In this document: one piece after another, positions 33,142 through 44,079 of the stretch
Layout: every line of letters starts with the position of its first letter
Numbering within the stretch: the first letter of the stretch is position 1
Assembly (NCBI GenBank): GCA_030762895.1
Contig: CM061063.1
Coordinates: 211,457,167 to 211,521,166 of the forward strand
Length of the DNA stretch: 64,000 nucleotides
Direction: 5' to 3'
Origin: Sophora flavescens
Taxonomy: Eukaryota > Streptophyta > Magnoliopsida > Fabales > Fabaceae
Notes under the pieces: model-generated
What the model was told of the DNA's origin: nothing
Seen by the model: the letters and a program-made list of their open reading frames with translations, nothing else
Databases searched by the model: none
Program-made: the position numbers and the translations under genes

Positions 33142-36100
33142 TGTAACACCCCCTTGGTGCTACATGTTGAAATAAATAAACGGAAAATACAAACGCCGGT
33201 TGCTTTCGAAAAATAAATTTTTTATTTTTCTTAACTTAACTTGAAATTAGTTGTAAACTTTTTTCTTTCCTTGTCTGATATAAACCAAACATCAATATCT
33301 ACATAGATATGCATCATTAAACATTTTTACAGTAAGACCTTTATAATTACAGGTCATTTACTAAAGTCATAACATAAGAAAATAAACATAAATTAAAACT
33401 ACAAAGTAGTGGTAGTCTGGAACCACAACATCAAAAAGATAGCTCTCAGTAGCCAAGATATACAGACTGTGAAATTACCACTACTCCCCCAAAATGTAAA
33501 TCCAAAAACATCGTACAGTGGTCACATATAATAGAAACCATTGGGAAGACCTCCATGGTCCTCCCCGGCCACAGGAGTATCCGGCAAGGATACATTCGCC
33601 TCTACCTCAACCTCTAGAACGATGACATCTACATGAGGATGATACTCGGGTATCTCCTCCTCGTCCTCCATGGGATCCTCCTCCATCCCCTCGTCCTCCT
33701 CCAGTGGCTGATCAAGTGGGGGCTGATGTACAAAATTTCCCTCTTCCACGAGGGTCCCCAATAGTATCCACATCGGGGGCAGTGGCACCTCTACCGTCTC
33801 CACGCTGTATGTACGAGTCTGTGGTCTCATAGCTAGTGTACCCATCGTGGTACATACCGGGCCTATGTATGTAGCGTTGTGGGCTCCCGGGTTTATTACC
33901 CACGCGCCACCCTCCTCAGCATGGTCAAACATCAGGGAGCGTATCCCTGAGTATGATAGGGGTCCCATATGGTTCATCTGTACTCAAATATATATAGTAA
34001 CATAGTAGAAACCTAACAAGAAAAAAATAAAGCAAGGTTGAGATACCGACCATTGAGTTCATCATGATAACTACGTGCACGACACAAAATAAAACATCAC
34101 ATATATTCTCCCGAGATCCTAACTTCCCTTCTTCGAGCATGATTAGGATGTGATACCCCTTACCACAATTGTCTCGTGAGGTCGGCCTCTAAATTTAGGT
34201 CCGAGCTCTAATTGTTTAAGGGTATCACGATGGAAAACCTAAAATAATATTGGGATAGTTCCTTATTGAGTACATTCATGCAGGGTAACCGAGTTCGACA
34301 ACCCGAGATTGAAAAGCCCCGAGTATTCGCTGGATTTCGAGCCCGAATGTCCCTAATAGACCCAAAGACCCTAGAATTTATCTTTGGTCCGTAACTAACC
34401 AATTTATCAATTCACCCTTTGTGAATTGTAGCTCGATACACATGGCATGTCTGCCAAAATGGCACATCTGCCAGACTACGCATGTAAATCCCTTTATTAT
34501 CGTAACTTTTCTTTTTGTTCGTTTTTATTTTTTCTTTGTCGAGTCTCAAAGCTCCCGACTATCTTTACTTATGTATTAAAATTCCTTTCACCTCCAATGT
34601 AAGATTTTCCTCTTAGGAACACTATCCCGACATCTCAGCAATCTACATCCTACCTCAAATTCATTTATTTTTTTTTTCTAAAAATCCATCAACTAATCGA
34701 AAACCATTTCTAATCCATATATTATTTTTCCAACACAAAAAGATCGTTTTTCCTCATACTGCCGTAAAGCAAACAAAAACTTTTCTTCTTCTTTTTTTAA
34801 AAAAATTGCAGTATCAACCTTAAAACATTTTTGAAGTTTATTTTCTTATCATTATCATTTATTTCCATTTCCAGTCGTTTAAAAAAAAACGCTTGAGTGA
34901 TTTTTTTTCACGGTTACGTCCTCACTGTAACTCGTTGATTTATTCTTTCATCAAAACTCATTAAATTAATATTATTTTCACTTTTATTTTTAATTCTATA
35001 CTTAAAACAGAACTTAAAGTTTTCCTTAAACTTTTTAACGTTTTACCCTTGATCACAGATAAGCACTGACCGTTGTCAGGCTTCCAGTCAATAAAACAAT
35101 CAACAAAAAATTCATACATCGCAATTTATTGCATGCTTTCACAGATAAACTCATGCATCACAGAATAAATACACAATAACTTAAACAACCACCACAATTC
35201 TACTATGAACAATTAAAAACAATAGACCAATTAAAAACACACAGTTCCCGAAGGTACTCAGGTAAACTCCCCATACCTCAGAGTATGGATTTTCTTTCCG
35301 AAAATGATCTCCTGAAACTCATCTTCCTCCACACAACTCCAAACAACAACTACTCAACAAATCCTTTAAACTTTGAAAACAACCTACTAACTCACATGGG
35401 TGTGGATTCGGCCAAGGCTAGTAAATTAGGCTAAGGATCTCAAAATTTCACATACTCTTAGATCCATGATCTTATAGTAGTATAGAGTTAAGGAAAATTA
35501 TCATATGTTGAAAATTGAAACAAAATCATCCAACCTCTCTAGGGTATGGATTCGGCCAACAATAGATAAATAGGTTAGGGGTTTCAAAATTTTACATACT
35601 CTTGGATCCATGATCCTAGAGTAGTTGAGAGGTATAGTTAGAACTCAAAAATCCCCATCCTATGATTTTCTACAAATTTTTGAAGAAAAACTATGAATAT
35701 GGAAGAAATGGGTCTTAACATGATTTCAATCAAAATGAAATAATATGAGAGGGATTGCCTCTTGAAGATGAAGAGAAGATGAAGAAATTGATCCAACTTG
35801 TGCAAGACAACTTAAGAGATTAGAGTTTGGTTCTTGGTTTCTTTGTGTTCTTGGTGAGTTTCAGAGAAAAATTTGTGTCTAAGTGTTTGGGGGGAGTGGC
35901 CTTGCAAGTGAGGGTGAGAGGGTGGGGGTTATGTGTCACGAGGGCAACTAGGGTATTCCACCAAATACTACGGGCAAAATGGTCTTTTCATGACATAAAT
36001 ATCTTAGATATTTTAGAAAAGTAATGATGACTTGTGGTGAGTCATGGTGGTGACTCACCCTCTGACACACCACACTCAGGTGACATGTGTCCCTCGTCCG

Positions 36101-36496
36101 ATGTCCGGTTTAGTCTCCGCGGTTCCGTTTCCGACTCCATTATTCTCCCGATTTAGGTTTTACGAAAATCATTTAATTCGAAACTTCACCCGAAAAAAAT
36201 ATAATATTTATTTTAGAGCAAAAATTTTGAAATGGCTCATATCACTTAAAAAGTGATAAGAATCATTAATGTTTCGTTATCGGGTCAAAATTGGGTTTTC
36301 TGACCAGTAAAATCTTACAGTCAGTGAAAACGCGGACCGGTCTTTGTCTGAATTTTCAACCCTAAATTTAACCGTAGGCTTTTCCCATGAAGTCGAGTCT
36401 AAATTCAATTTTTTTTATAACCAAAATCATTTTCTAGATCTCGGAAAAAAATATATGTTTACCGATAAAGAAAACAGTGAAAATCGGGGTGTTACA
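33142..36496 (-). repeat. family A 3' LTR (left), 3355 bp
   Basis: TGTAACACCCCCTTGG to GGGGTGTTACA on the plus strand. Compared with the right LTR it lacks about 110 bp near 34110 and about 230 bp near 34650. Both donor-like motifs are altered here (AGAGGCAATC at about 35748; GAGGTATGGGG at about 35275), whereas the right LTR keeps them. Confidence 0.92.
33522..33977 (-). CDS. LTR-embedded ORF in 3' LTR, acidic protein (intact, 151 aa)
   Basis: 151 codons without a stop, in the sense direction of the host element. The core has MFDHAEEGGAWVINPG (residues 16-31), ATYIGP (35-40), YSVETVEVPLPPMW (57-70) and LLGTL (72-76); the tail has an acidic run and EIPEYHPHVDV. The ATG follows GAGTACAG. Lacking here, but present in the 5' LTR copy, is a short Pro/Ala stretch before the acidic tail. 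No known domain is recognised. In the 3' LTR it would lie at the end of the genomic transcript; in the 5' LTR, ahead of the primer site and gag. Role unknown. Confidence 0.7.
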   Translation of the reverse strand: MNHMGPLSYSGIRSLMFDHAEEGGAWVINPGAHNATYIGPVCTTMGTLAMRPQTRTYSVETVEVPLPPMWILLGTLVEEGNFVHQPPLDQPLEEDEGMEEDPMEDEEEIPEYHPHVDVIVLEVEVEANVSLPDTPVAGEDHGGLPNGFYYM

Positions 36497-36512
36497 TTAC
36501 TACCCCACTAAA
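36497..36512 (-). promoter_or_regulatory. polypurine tract of family A element
   Basis: Minus strand AGTGGGGTAGTAATG lies directly upstream of the 3' LTR, preceded by a decayed form of the GGACGAAATT-type context (TAGGACAAATTG). Confidence 0.65.
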
Positions 36513-36524
36513 AACAATTTGTCC

Positions 36525-37740
36525 TAGAAATTACGCAACTGGAAAATGATGAGGATACTGTAATTTCATTTTGTCCTCAGCTTCCCATGTTTCCTCTCCG
36601 GTTGTCTCGTCCCAAATAACATTGACAAAGGAAATTTGTTTACCCCTGAGCTACTTAATCATCTTATCCTCGATTCGTATAGGTGAAGTCTCATAAGACA
36701 AGTTTTCTTTTAATTGTACTTCATCGGGTTCAATTATGTGTGATGGATCAGGAATATACTTCCTCAATTGTGAGGCATGAAAGACATTATGAATATTTGA
36801 AAGAAAAGGTGGTAAAGCAATTTGATAGGCTACTCGACCAATACAACGAAGAATTTGGTATGGTCCGATAAATTTTGGAGTGAGTTTTATGGACTTGATA
36901 ACCCTACCTACCCCAGTCGTGGGTGTGACTCTCAAAAATACATGTTCACCTTATTGTAATTCAAGAGGTCGTCTCCTCTGATCAGAGTAACTCTTTTGCC
37001 TGCTTTGTGTTGTTTTCATTCTTTCAAGGATTTGTTTAACCTTTTCCGTTGCTTGTTGTACAATTTCTGGTCCTAAAATCATGCTTTCTCCATCTTGGTA
37101 CCAACACAAGGGTTTTTGACATTTTATCCCGTACAAAGCCTCGTAGGGTGCCATCCCTATACTTGAGTGAAAACTGTTGTTGTATGTGAATTCGATAAGC
37201 GGCAAAATGTCATCCCAACTCCCTCGATGGTCTAAGACACATGTTCTCAGCAAGTCCTCTAATGATTGAATTTTCCTTTCTGTTTGTCCATCGGTTTGAG
37301 GATGATAAGTTGAACTCAAGCGTAATTTGGTTCCTAGTTCTTGATGTAAAGTTCCCCAGAAACGTGAAGTGAACTTCGGGTCTCTATCTGAAACAATACT
37401 CGAAGGCACTCTGTGAAGTCTAATCACTTCTTTGATGTAAACATCGGTTAAATTTTCCACCGTATAATTGATCTTAACAGGTAAGAAGTGTGCTAATTCG
37501 CTAACCTGTCAACGATCACCCAAATTGAATCAAAACCTTTAGAAGTTCGTGATAAACTTACCACAAAATCCATAGATATGCTATCCCACTTCCATTCAGG
37601 TACATCCAATGATGTATGCATTCCGCCTGGTCGTTGATGTTCTACCTTTGCTTTTTGACAACTCAGACATGATGCAACGTACTCCGTGACTTTCTTTTTC
37701 ATGCCTGGCCACCAAAACCTTTGTTTTAGGTCTTGATAGA
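36525..37740 (-). pseudogene. IN: gypsy integrase with chromodomain-like tail
   Basis: Zinc segment end YVASCLSCQKAKVEHQRPGG (from 37682), then WDSISMDFV with the first catalytic Asp (about 37590). After one frame change at about 37490 come VSDRDPKFT (about 37390) and DGQTERKIQSLEDLL with the catalytic Glu (about 37295-37250), then GMAPYEALYGIKC. A stop near 36951 and another frame lead to LTPKFIGPYQILRCIGRVAY and the chromodomain-like RIEDKMIK-stop-LRGKQISFV ... ETWEAEDKM ending near 36530. All three catalytic residues remain, but the frame is broken at three points. Confidence 0.88.
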
Positions 37741-37800
37741 TATTAGTAATCCCGGATGAATACTTAACTTACGCTTGTGTGATTCTTCAAGAATCATCTT

Positions 37801-38399
37801 TTACATCTCCAGATTATTTGGTACACAGGCTCGTCCATTACACCTTAAGATGTTATCTGATCCCAAGCTAAACTCAGTAGCTTTTCCTTGTACCATTAAC
37901 TTTTTATTCTCATGAAGACATGTATCGGCAGCTTGTTGTTCTCTGATCTCTTCCATTAACCCACTAGAGATCTTGATCATTCCCAAACTAATTTTCTTTT
38001 GAATTACGTCCATGATAAAATTAAGATCACGGAATTTTTCAATTAACTCTGGTTCCTTCACCATCATCGCTGAGATATGAATGACCTTCCTGCTTAGTGC
38101 ATCGGCTACAACGTTTGCCTTTCCAGGATGATATTGCAACATGAAGTCGTAATCCTTCAGGAATTCCATCCGTCGTCTCTGTCTCATGTTGAGGTCCTTA
38201 TGATCAAACAGGTATTTCAGACTCTTGTGGTCACTAAAGACATCAAACTTGGCTCCATACAAGTGGTGTCTCCATATCTTTAGTGCAAAAACCACTGCAG
38301 CTAACTCTAGATCATGTGTCAGATAATTCCTCTCATGAGTCTTTAACTGTCGTAACGCGTAAGCTACAACTTTACGATGTTGCATTAATACACAACCTT
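37801..38399 (-). pseudogene. RH: gypsy RNase H and linker
   Basis: The frame from 38385 has RKVVAYALRQLKTHERNY, THDLELAAVVFALKIWRHHLYG (Glu and the AVVFALK helix), FSDHKSLKYLF with the catalytic Asp, and LQYHPGKANVVADALSR, followed by a linker to NNLEM at 37801. It is open over 194 codons. The first strand with the initial Asp (YCDASHQGLG) lies on the other side of the 38400-42600 insertion. Confidence 0.9.
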
Positions 38400-39499
38400 T
38401 GAAACACCCCGACTTTTCGCTGTTTTCTAATATCAGAAATTTATATAACTATGTTTATATTTTTATCTGAGACTTAGAAAACTATTTTAAATAAACGGAG
38501 TTTACCACTCAATCCTACTTGAATGTAGGAAGCTGCGATTAAAATTTAGGTTGGAAAGTCGAAGAAACCCTACCGTGAATTCCATTGACAGTATAATAAT
38601 ACTGCTCAAAAGACCTAATTTTAATTCGTGAATGAAAGACTTAAGTTTAGTATTTTATTTTCTACAATTCTGTATTTTTAGAATTTTTTTCAGAAGAAAT
38701 AAAATAATTTACGTATTACGAGCGGAAAGCGTAATCGGGTAGACGACGGAAGGGAAATTAGAGTTTCTAAGAGCCGATAAAGGTTTTAACTTAGGATTTT
38801 GAGATGATTCAAGGGGATGAATCATATTTTTAAGTCTAGAAGGTTTTTCAGGGTTAAATAGAAAATTTAGAAATTTTACGGTTAAGTCCCTGAACTTTCT
38901 GTAAATTACCCTTTTGTCCCTAAATTAGTTTTTTTTTCGTTTTTCTAAGTGGATTGGGCTAGAATTCTTGTTTCTAACCTTAAATGGCCGTGGCTTATAA
39001 GCCCAAACTTTTCTAGTTCATAGTTGAGTCCATAAAGCCCATTTAAGTTTCTTATCTTAAGTTTAAAGGCTTAAATCTTCAAGTGGGCCCCACAACAAAT
39101 AAGAAAATGAAACCAAGCCCAAATGTGTCAAGCCCAAATGCATAAGCCCATAAGAGAAGATGACTTTCTCATTTGATGGATGAATCAAGATTTTTCTAGA
39201 ATGATCCACACTTTTCTACATCATTCTTGGTTTTTCTTCAACATTCTAGATTTGTCTCAAATGTTCTTGAATTATCCTAACTTGTCTTTCACTCATCAAA
39301 TCAGCCAACCAAGTCAAAGATAAGCTAGCATTTAATGTGACAAAAATCATCATCATGACATTTTATTGTCTATTTGCAAACTAGTCCTTCAACTATTGGA
39401 ATCTTTGCAATTTGGTCCTTAGAACTTAATTGCATTTTGATCCTTTAACATGACAACTCACCATCATCTAGAGTCTTCCAACATTGACGCCACTTTCAC

Positions 39500-39507
39500 T
39501 ATAAATA
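39500..39507 (+). promoter_or_regulatory. TATA box of solo LTR 38400
   Basis: CACTATAAATACCC, 1.1 kb into the LTR; the donor-like AAGAGGTAAAT lies 134 bp downstream. Confidence 0.55.
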
Positions 39508-40448
39508 CCCTCCTCTCACTTTTCATTTAGTTCTTTGGTCATTTGCTTTCTAAAAACTCTAAAGTTTCCAAGTTTCTTAGTTCTAAGTTGTAAAGCAAGT
39601 TCTTGGATTTCCTTTGTCATTGATTTTCAAGAGGTAAATTCTAATCTTCATTCTTAATCATGTCTATGTTCTTTAGTAAGTTTCTTGATTCAAGGCTTAT
39701 ATCATGGTTGTTCATCATTTTCAAGTTTCTAACCCTAGAACTTTGAAAAATCATAATAAATCCTAGGAAAACCTAATGATGATGAAACTACTTTCTATCT
39801 TCTAGATATCATGTCTACTATCTAAATCCAAGAGCATGAAGTAATCAAAAATCTTTTTCTTGAAAACCTAGCTTTGGCCGAACCTATCACCTTAGGGTTG
39901 GTAGAGTTTTGTTCATGTGTTTTCATGTATGATCATGTATTCTATATGGCATGTATGACTACACACTCTAATCCATGTTAGTCTCTTAAAATGAATATTT
40001 TACTCAAAAATATTTGTTTTGGCCGAACCCTAAGTGGGTGAGTTTTGTTCATGATTTTCATAGATGATCTTAGAAATCAAGTTTTTTTAGTAAGTATGCT
40101 TTATAAATCCAAGATGATTTGTTAAACTAAGAACCCTAGCCTTATGAACCTATTGAAGCCGAATACATGTGTAAAAGAGTTAGGAAGTTTTGAGTTTGAA
40201 ACTTAGTTGTTTAGTTGATAATCTATGAGTTAGGTTAATTAAGGATCATTAATCCATAACTTAATCATGATTAGAAGTTTTAGTCATTCAAAAACCTTAG
40301 AGGCCGTGACTATGTATTAGGGTTTAGAATGTTTTAGTTTCTTGAGTTGTAACTATTTGGTTGTAATGGTTGAAGGTTAGTTGAGTACGACGTTTACGAG
40401 GTAATTGAAATTTCGAAGGAATCTGTAAGTTCATCAAGGAGTCTTCAA

Positions 40449-40468
40449 GAGGTAAGGGGAGCTTACCT
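40449..40468 (+). promoter_or_regulatory. conserved AGGTAAGGGGAGCTTACCT hairpin / donor-like motif
   Basis: Perfect inverted repeat AGGTAAG / CTTACCT around GGGAG, containing AG|GTAAG. It corresponds to 18529-18548 and minus-strand 47800-47820. Confidence 0.5.
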
Positions 40469-40498
40469 GAGGGATTTTTCTTAATAACTATTTGCTTG

Positions 40499-40615
40499 TG
40501 GTGTGGTTTATATGATTTATATGTGGTTGTGGTTATTGGTTTTGTTAGTGGTGTGGTTTATATGATTTATATGAGGTTGTGGTTATTGGTTTTGTCATTT
40601 ACGTGGTGTGGTTTA
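40499..40615. repeat. 50-bp tandem repeat in solo LTR 38400
   Basis: GTGTGGTTTATATGATTTATAT... occurs at 40501 and 40551, with a third partial unit at about 40606. Confidence 0.85.
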
Positions 40616-41280
40616 TCTGTGTGTTGGTGTGGAGTTGTGTTTAATTTATTTAATTATTTGCAATTGTATATTATACTGCTATGATGCATGATCTGCCTGG
40701 GAAATATCTGTGATATAACTGTTGGTTGATGTGTGAGAAGCCTGTGGTCAGTGCTCAATTAAAGTTAATCGGATAAAAGCTTTAAGAAGCTACGCAAATT
40801 ATATTCAATGTTTTAACGGCAAAATATTGATATATAATATTAAAGGAATTTTATTTTGAGGAAAGTGAGGAGTTTTGGAAAATATTTTAGCACTGCTAGA
40901 TTTTATCTAAGAAAACCGGAATATTACAAAATATTCTTTTATGAAATTAATTGGTGAAAATAAGTTAATCATGATTTTAGAAAATTAATTAAGTGTAAAA
41001 AGTTAAGTTTTGGCTTTAAAAGCCTTAAAAATAATATTTGACGGCAAATTTGGAAAAGTGTAGACGGCAAGTATTTTTGAAACGGCAGTGCATATTTTGA
41101 GGAGAATAAACCTCAAGTGACTCATTGGTTTGTGAGAAACTAAGTTTTATGATTTAAGGATTTTATAATGAATTTCTACCTTGGAAAAAGATTTTCTGTA
41201 AATGAGTTTACTCAATGACGTATTTTTGGTAATTTGGATAAATCACGGAGATATTATTTTGGATATGTTTTCATAGACGA

Positions 41281-41330
41281 AAAACGACGTAAATGACGTA
41301 AACGACGTAAACGACGTAAACGACGATGTG
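41281..41330. repeat. GACGTAAAC short tandem repeat
   Basis: AAACGACGTAAATGACGT followed by repeated AAACGACGT units of 9-10 bp. A shortened form appears again at about 41405-41425. Confidence 0.85.
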
Positions 41331-41771
41331 GAACTTAGTAACCGAGATGTCGGGGTACTAATGTTCTTATGACGTTATCCTATTTTGGATTTGTTTTTCA
41401 CAGACAAAAACGATGTAAAACGACGATATGGAACTTAGTAACCGAGACGTCGGGGTACTAGTGTTCTTATGATGTTATAGACTTGGTGTCTAGTAGGTAG
41501 ACGGTGTGTCTACTTCACGACGTAATAAACGACGGTAAAAGATTTATGATGTTTTCTATTACCACGAACCCAAGACTGATTGCAAGGTTTAGGGTTTCGT
41601 GACTGAGCACTCGGACTGCATGTCCTGTGTTGTTAATAAAAGACTTTAAGACATTGAAAACTACGTTGGTCGTAAGCTTTTAAGCTTTGGCAAAGGAAAG
41701 ATTACACACGAAGAAAACGACGAGAACAAAATATTTTATATGCATGCATTGGCAGACGTGCCCACGATGTC

Positions 41772-41905
41772 TTATGTCGGATACCTTAATGATAGGGTAT
41801 TTTGGCTACGAAGTTATGTCGGATACCTTGATGATAGGGTATTTTGGCTACGAAGTTATGTCGGATACCTTGATGATGGGGTATTTTGGCTACGAAGTTA
41901 TGTAT
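41772..41905. repeat. 42-bp tandem repeat in solo LTR 38400
   Basis: Three units of 42 bp start at 41772, 41814 and 41856 (TTATGTCGGATACCTT...), with a partial fourth. 42 is divisible by 3, so one frame stays open as 14-residue repeats; there is no other sign of coding. Confidence 0.92.
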
Positions 41906-42605
41906 GGTGCTTTGATAAAGTATTCCATGCCACGAAGTGCCTAATATATTTGGCTATTGAGCTTGATCAACTCATTTACGCGGTGTTGTGGGATCTCCAG
42001 AGATTAGGAAAAGTTAGATGATGTATTGAAGTGCTCATGCATAGTTTTCCAACGTTGATGTTTGGGGTGTGAAACCCATTGATAAATTGTATGCTATAGT
42101 ATGGATGCTTATGTTGTTATAACATGAAATTGTACATGTGCCTTCTTTTGTGCGAGCATTTAGTTATTTTGTTGAATCCATATATTGGCGTCTCACCCTT
42201 ACAAACATATCAGTGCCGCACAAGGGATGAGATTTCTACAAGAAGGAGAAGGCTGTCTAGTTCGAGACATGCTGTGCTGCTCAGGTTGACGGTAGTGTCA
42301 GTTAGATACGACCAGCTTAGGTTATATTGAGTTATGTTATGTTTTGAGAGTCACTAAACTGATAATGATCTAGATGTGAAAATATATGAGGCAGTATAGT
42401 TGTATAACTTATATACAATATGTAATTATGTGTGGTTTGATTTTGTTGTTGTTGTCTTGAGGATTAAGAAGAAAAAAATTTATCACCATATTTTGAAAAG
42501 ATGAACGTTGAGAAAACATTATTTTCCGAAAATAACCAGCAAATTAAGTTTTATTTTCGTAAACGGGTAACCATGTGATGACCTGAGTTAGGGTGTCACA
42601 ACCTA

Positions 42606-43540
42606 AACCTTGGTGTGAAGCATCACAATATAATTCGTAAGGTTCATTTGGTTTAGGAAGTATTAACACTGGCGAGGTTGTCAGACGTTCCTTAATCTTT
42701 TGAAAACTTTCCTCGCACTTGTCAGTCCATACGAAAGGTTGATCATTCCTTGTCAGTTGAGTCAACGGTGCTACTATCTTGGAAAAACCTTCGATAAACC
42801 TCCTATAATAACTGGCTAGATCCATAAAGCTACGAATCTCCGTTACCGTCTTTGGTCTTTCCCAATAAAGTACTGCTTCTACTTTTGCAGGATCGACAGA
42901 AATTCCCTCCTCAGTAATCAAATGTCCTAATAATTTCACCTCTTCGATCCAAAACTCGCACTTAGATAGCTTTGCGTACAACACCTTTTCGTGTAGGATC
43001 TGTAGAACTTGTTGCAAATGTTCTTCATGTTCCTCATGACTCTTATAGTCCATGAAGATAGCAGGTGCATTCGTCATCCCAAAAGGTATTACAAGATACT
43101 CGTAATGTCCATAGTGAGTTCTGAACGCATTCTTTGGTATATCTTCCGTCTTTACTCTTATCTGATGATACCCCATTCTCAAGTCAATCTTTGAGAACAC
43201 TACAGCTCCTTGCAGTTGATCCATCAGATCGTCTAAGCGCGGTAAAGGATATTTTTCTTGATTGTCACCTTATTGAGTTGTCGAAAATCCACGCAGAGTC
43301 TCGACCCTCCATATTTCTTTCTCACTAACAAAACTGGTGCTCGCTACGGGGAAACACCCGGTCGGATAAACTGTTTCGACAAAAGGTCCTCTAGTTGAGC
43401 TTTCAACTCAGCAAGTTCTGTCGGTGCCATCCGATACGGAGCGATTGAAATCGGACCGGTTCCTGGAATTAGGTCGATGGAGAACTCGATATCTCTAACA
43501 GTGGCAAACCCGAATATCATCGAGAAACACATCCAAAAAC
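42606..43540 (-). pseudogene. RT: gypsy reverse transcriptase lacking its catalytic loop
   Basis: From 43532: IEFSIDLIPGTGPISIAPYRM and LEDLLSKQFIRPGVSP. A frame change then gives VDFRQLN-type and PRLDDLMDQLQGA, and the frame 43224-42544 gives VVFSKIDLRMGYHQIRV, PFGMTNAPAIFMD, EEHEEHLQQVL, CEFWIEEVKLLGHL, SYYRRFIEGFS and the RNase H start YELYCDASHQGLG. Between AIFMD and SHEEHEEHL about 25 residues of the family are missing, including the FIDD/YVDD-type catalytic pair. The enzyme would be inactive even without the frameshift. Confidence 0.9.
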
Positions 43541-43611
43541 TCTCTCACTACAGGCATCGTACTCAAGTCAATTTCCCTCTCGACCTCTAAGTTAGATAGA
43601 AGTGAGTATTC

Positions 43612-44043
43612 CTAAGCTCCTTCTTTCGAAGAAGTTCTCATTTGGTTGGTAGATAAAAATCCAGAAATCTCAGGATCAGGAAAAACAAAAGTCTTATGGG
43701 AACAATCTAAAAGGATATGGTTGGAAGATAACCAACCCATGCCTAGAGTTACATCTAATTGAATTAAAGGCAAGCATATTAGATTAACAAGAAAATGTCT
43801 ATCCTGAATAATGATAGGACAATTCAAACATATAGAAGTTACAACAACAGGTTCAGCAGTTGGAGTTGAAACAATTAGATCATACGACATGGAAGAAACA
43901 GGCAAGTTTAAATGTCTCACACAATCCATCGAAATAAAGGAATGCGTTGCACCTGAATCAACAAGTACAGTTAAGAGATTACCAGCTATGTCGCAATTAC
44001 CTTGTATGAGATCATCATAATTTGAAGCTTCAATACCACTCAT
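43612..44043 (-). pseudogene. PR: gypsy aspartic protease domain
   Basis: An open frame of 143 codons with LLTVLVDSGATHSFIS (the DSG active site at about 43960), LPVSSMSYDLIVSTP, HFLVNLICLPLIQLDVTLGMGWL and a Cys/His-poor tail. It is an RVP_2-type retropepsin that cuts the polyprotein. The frame itself is intact, but it is a domain of a polyprotein that is broken on both sides, so it is entered as a pseudogene. Confidence 0.88.
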
Positions 44044-44079
44044 GGTGTAAACCTTTCCCTTAGCCGTCGGTTTATTGGT

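Larger units (their letters stand above)
38400..42600 (+). mobile_element. family A solo LTR (4.2 kb), opposite orientation to host
   Basis: TGAAACACCCCGAC to AGGGTGTCACA, flanked by ACCTT (38395-38399) / ACCTA (42601-42605), one base different. It splits the RNase H coding of the host between YCDASHQGLG and CVLMQHRKV. Inner order: TATAAATA 39500, donor-like CAAGAGGTAAATTC 39634, AGAGGTAAGGGGAGCTTACCT about 40449, tandem arrays, TCTCACCCTTAC about 42192 followed by ATATCAG. The LTR ORF core is absent: sequence jumps from that motif to TTAGATACGACCAGC, which follows the ORF stop in the 17103 LTR. Confidence 0.92.

Noticed and set aside
41687..42021. Two plus-strand frames of 85 and 93 codons
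   Set aside because: They stay open only because of the 42-bp tandem repeat; no counterpart in sister LTRs.
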